The position numbers and the translations under genes are program-made. Shown here in pieces: positions 5,872 through 6,393 of a DNA stretch of 6,393 bases (positions within the stretch are counted from its first letter, which is position 1; every line of letters starts with the position of its first letter). Origin of the DNA: Betaproteobacteria bacterium (lineage in GTDB: Bacteria > Pseudomonadota > Gammaproteobacteria > Burkholderiales > SG8-41); NCBI GenBank assembly GCA_021732805.1, contig JAKFUJ010000096.1, positions 1-6,393 on the forward strand, given 5' to 3'. Below the pieces are notes generated by a model, which ran no database searches, was not told where the DNA came from, and saw only the letters and a program-made list of their open reading frames with translations.

Positions 5872-6393
5872 GTGACTGGCTTGAGTTGGCGCACCCCCGC
5901 CGTGGTACTCACCTGTTGCAGCATCATCCTGATGCTGTCTCTGGGAACTCGTCAGAGTTTCGGCTTGTTCCTGCAGCCGATGTCTGGCGATCTGGGATGG
6001 GGCCGCGAAACCTTTGCCTTCGCCATCGCACTGCAAAACCTGATCTGGGGCGCTCTGCAGCCGTTTGCCGGCATGATCGCGGACCGCCATGGCTCGATGC
6101 GGGTTACCGCAACCGCCGGAATATTCTATGTTGCCGGTCTCGTGCTGATGGCACATGCCGACTCCGCTCTGACGCTCAACATTTCGGCTGGCGTACTGAT
6201 CGGCATGGGTTTGAGCGGTACGGCCTTCGGCGTCATCATGGGCGTGGCCGGTCGTGCTGCACCACCTCAAAAACGTGGCCTGGCTCTGGGCATCGTCGGT
6301 GCCGGCGGCTCGTTCGGTCAATTCGTCATGCTTCCGTACGGCCAGCTCCTGATCAGCGAGTTTGGCTGGTTCAGCACGCTGCTTCTGCTCGCC
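5872..6393 (+). CDS. Major facilitator superfamily transporter, N-terminal 174 residues (cut by right edge)
   Basis: The frame is open from a GTG at 5872 with a GGAGG site 9 bases upstream to the last base of the window, giving the first 174 residues of an inner-membrane secondary carrier; about 400 in total is usual. Hydrophobic segments are seen at roughly residues 10-34, 48-66, 79-96, 104-126, 137-157 and from 166, matching helices 1-6. GMIADRHGSMRV (67-78), between helices 2 and 3, is the family's motif A with D71 and R72. GTRQSFGLFLQPM in helix 1 and RGLALGIVGAGGSFGQFVMLP (broken at Q150) in helix 5 resemble the monocarboxylate porter and oxalate/formate antiporter branches, so a small organic acid is a plausible substrate, but specificity cannot be read from half a protein. 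It is divergent from the oxidoreductase gene across an intergenic region of about 100-175 bases, depending on which start that gene uses. Confidence 0.94.
   Translation, partial: MTGLSWRTPAVVLTCCSIILMLSLGTRQSFGLFLQPMSGDLGWGRETFAFAIALQNLIWGALQPFAGMIADRHGSMRVTATAGIFYVAGLVLMAHADSALTLNISAGVLIGMGLSGTAFGVIMGVAGRAAPPQKRGLALGIVGAGGSFGQFVMLPYGQLLISEFGWFSTLLLLA

Noticed and set aside
5845..6321. A 158-codon open frame on the minus strand over the transporter
   Set aside because: The plus-strand frame has a strong ribosome binding site, membrane helices and motif A; the minus frame is hydrophilic and featureless.

Overview
The window looks like chromosomal DNA from a Gram-negative proteobacterium, most likely beta- or gammaproteobacterial. 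It is GC-rich with G/C-biased third codon positions, uses Shine-Dalgarno starts, and has aminotransferase and transporter proteins typical of that group. I cannot name a genus. No rRNA, tRNA, CRISPR array, insertion sequence, phage gene or long repeat was found. Gene packing is ordinary, and nothing points to recent transfer.

Layout, left to right. Positions 1-162 hold the start region of the first gene and possibly the first 27 codons of a divergent gene cut by the left edge. At 163-1491 (+) is a complete class III omega-amino acid (beta-alanine) : pyruvate aminotransferase. It is followed after 28 bases by an uncharacterised 192-residue protein at 1520-2098 (+), probably in the same operon. 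A short AT-rich convergent gap (2099-2164) separates these from one very large gene on the minus strand (2165 to about 5695). That gene encodes a single-chain flavin and iron-sulfur oxidoreductase of about 1176 residues. A divergent promoter region (about 5696-5871) then leads to a major facilitator superfamily transporter on the plus strand, which runs off the right edge.

The large oxidoreductase is the most notable item. In one chain it joins an unrecognised cysteine-free N-terminal domain of about 240 residues, a GltD/NfnB/SudA-like module (cysteine-rich Fe-S region plus two Rossmann folds), and a PyrK/SudB/NfnA-like ferredoxin reductase module with a C-terminal cysteine cluster. These modules are separate subunits in the well-studied Nfn transhydrogenase and sulfide dehydrogenase. 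The layout suggests an NAD(P)H-dependent electron-transfer enzyme, but its electron acceptor or donor is not shown by this sequence.

How the genes might work together is uncertain. The aminotransferase would move amino groups from beta-alanine or other omega-amino acids/amines to pyruvate. The transporter resembles monocarboxylate or oxalate/formate-type carriers. The oxidoreductase is transcribed separately, in the opposite direction from all the complete plus-strand genes, so a shared pathway is only a hypothesis.
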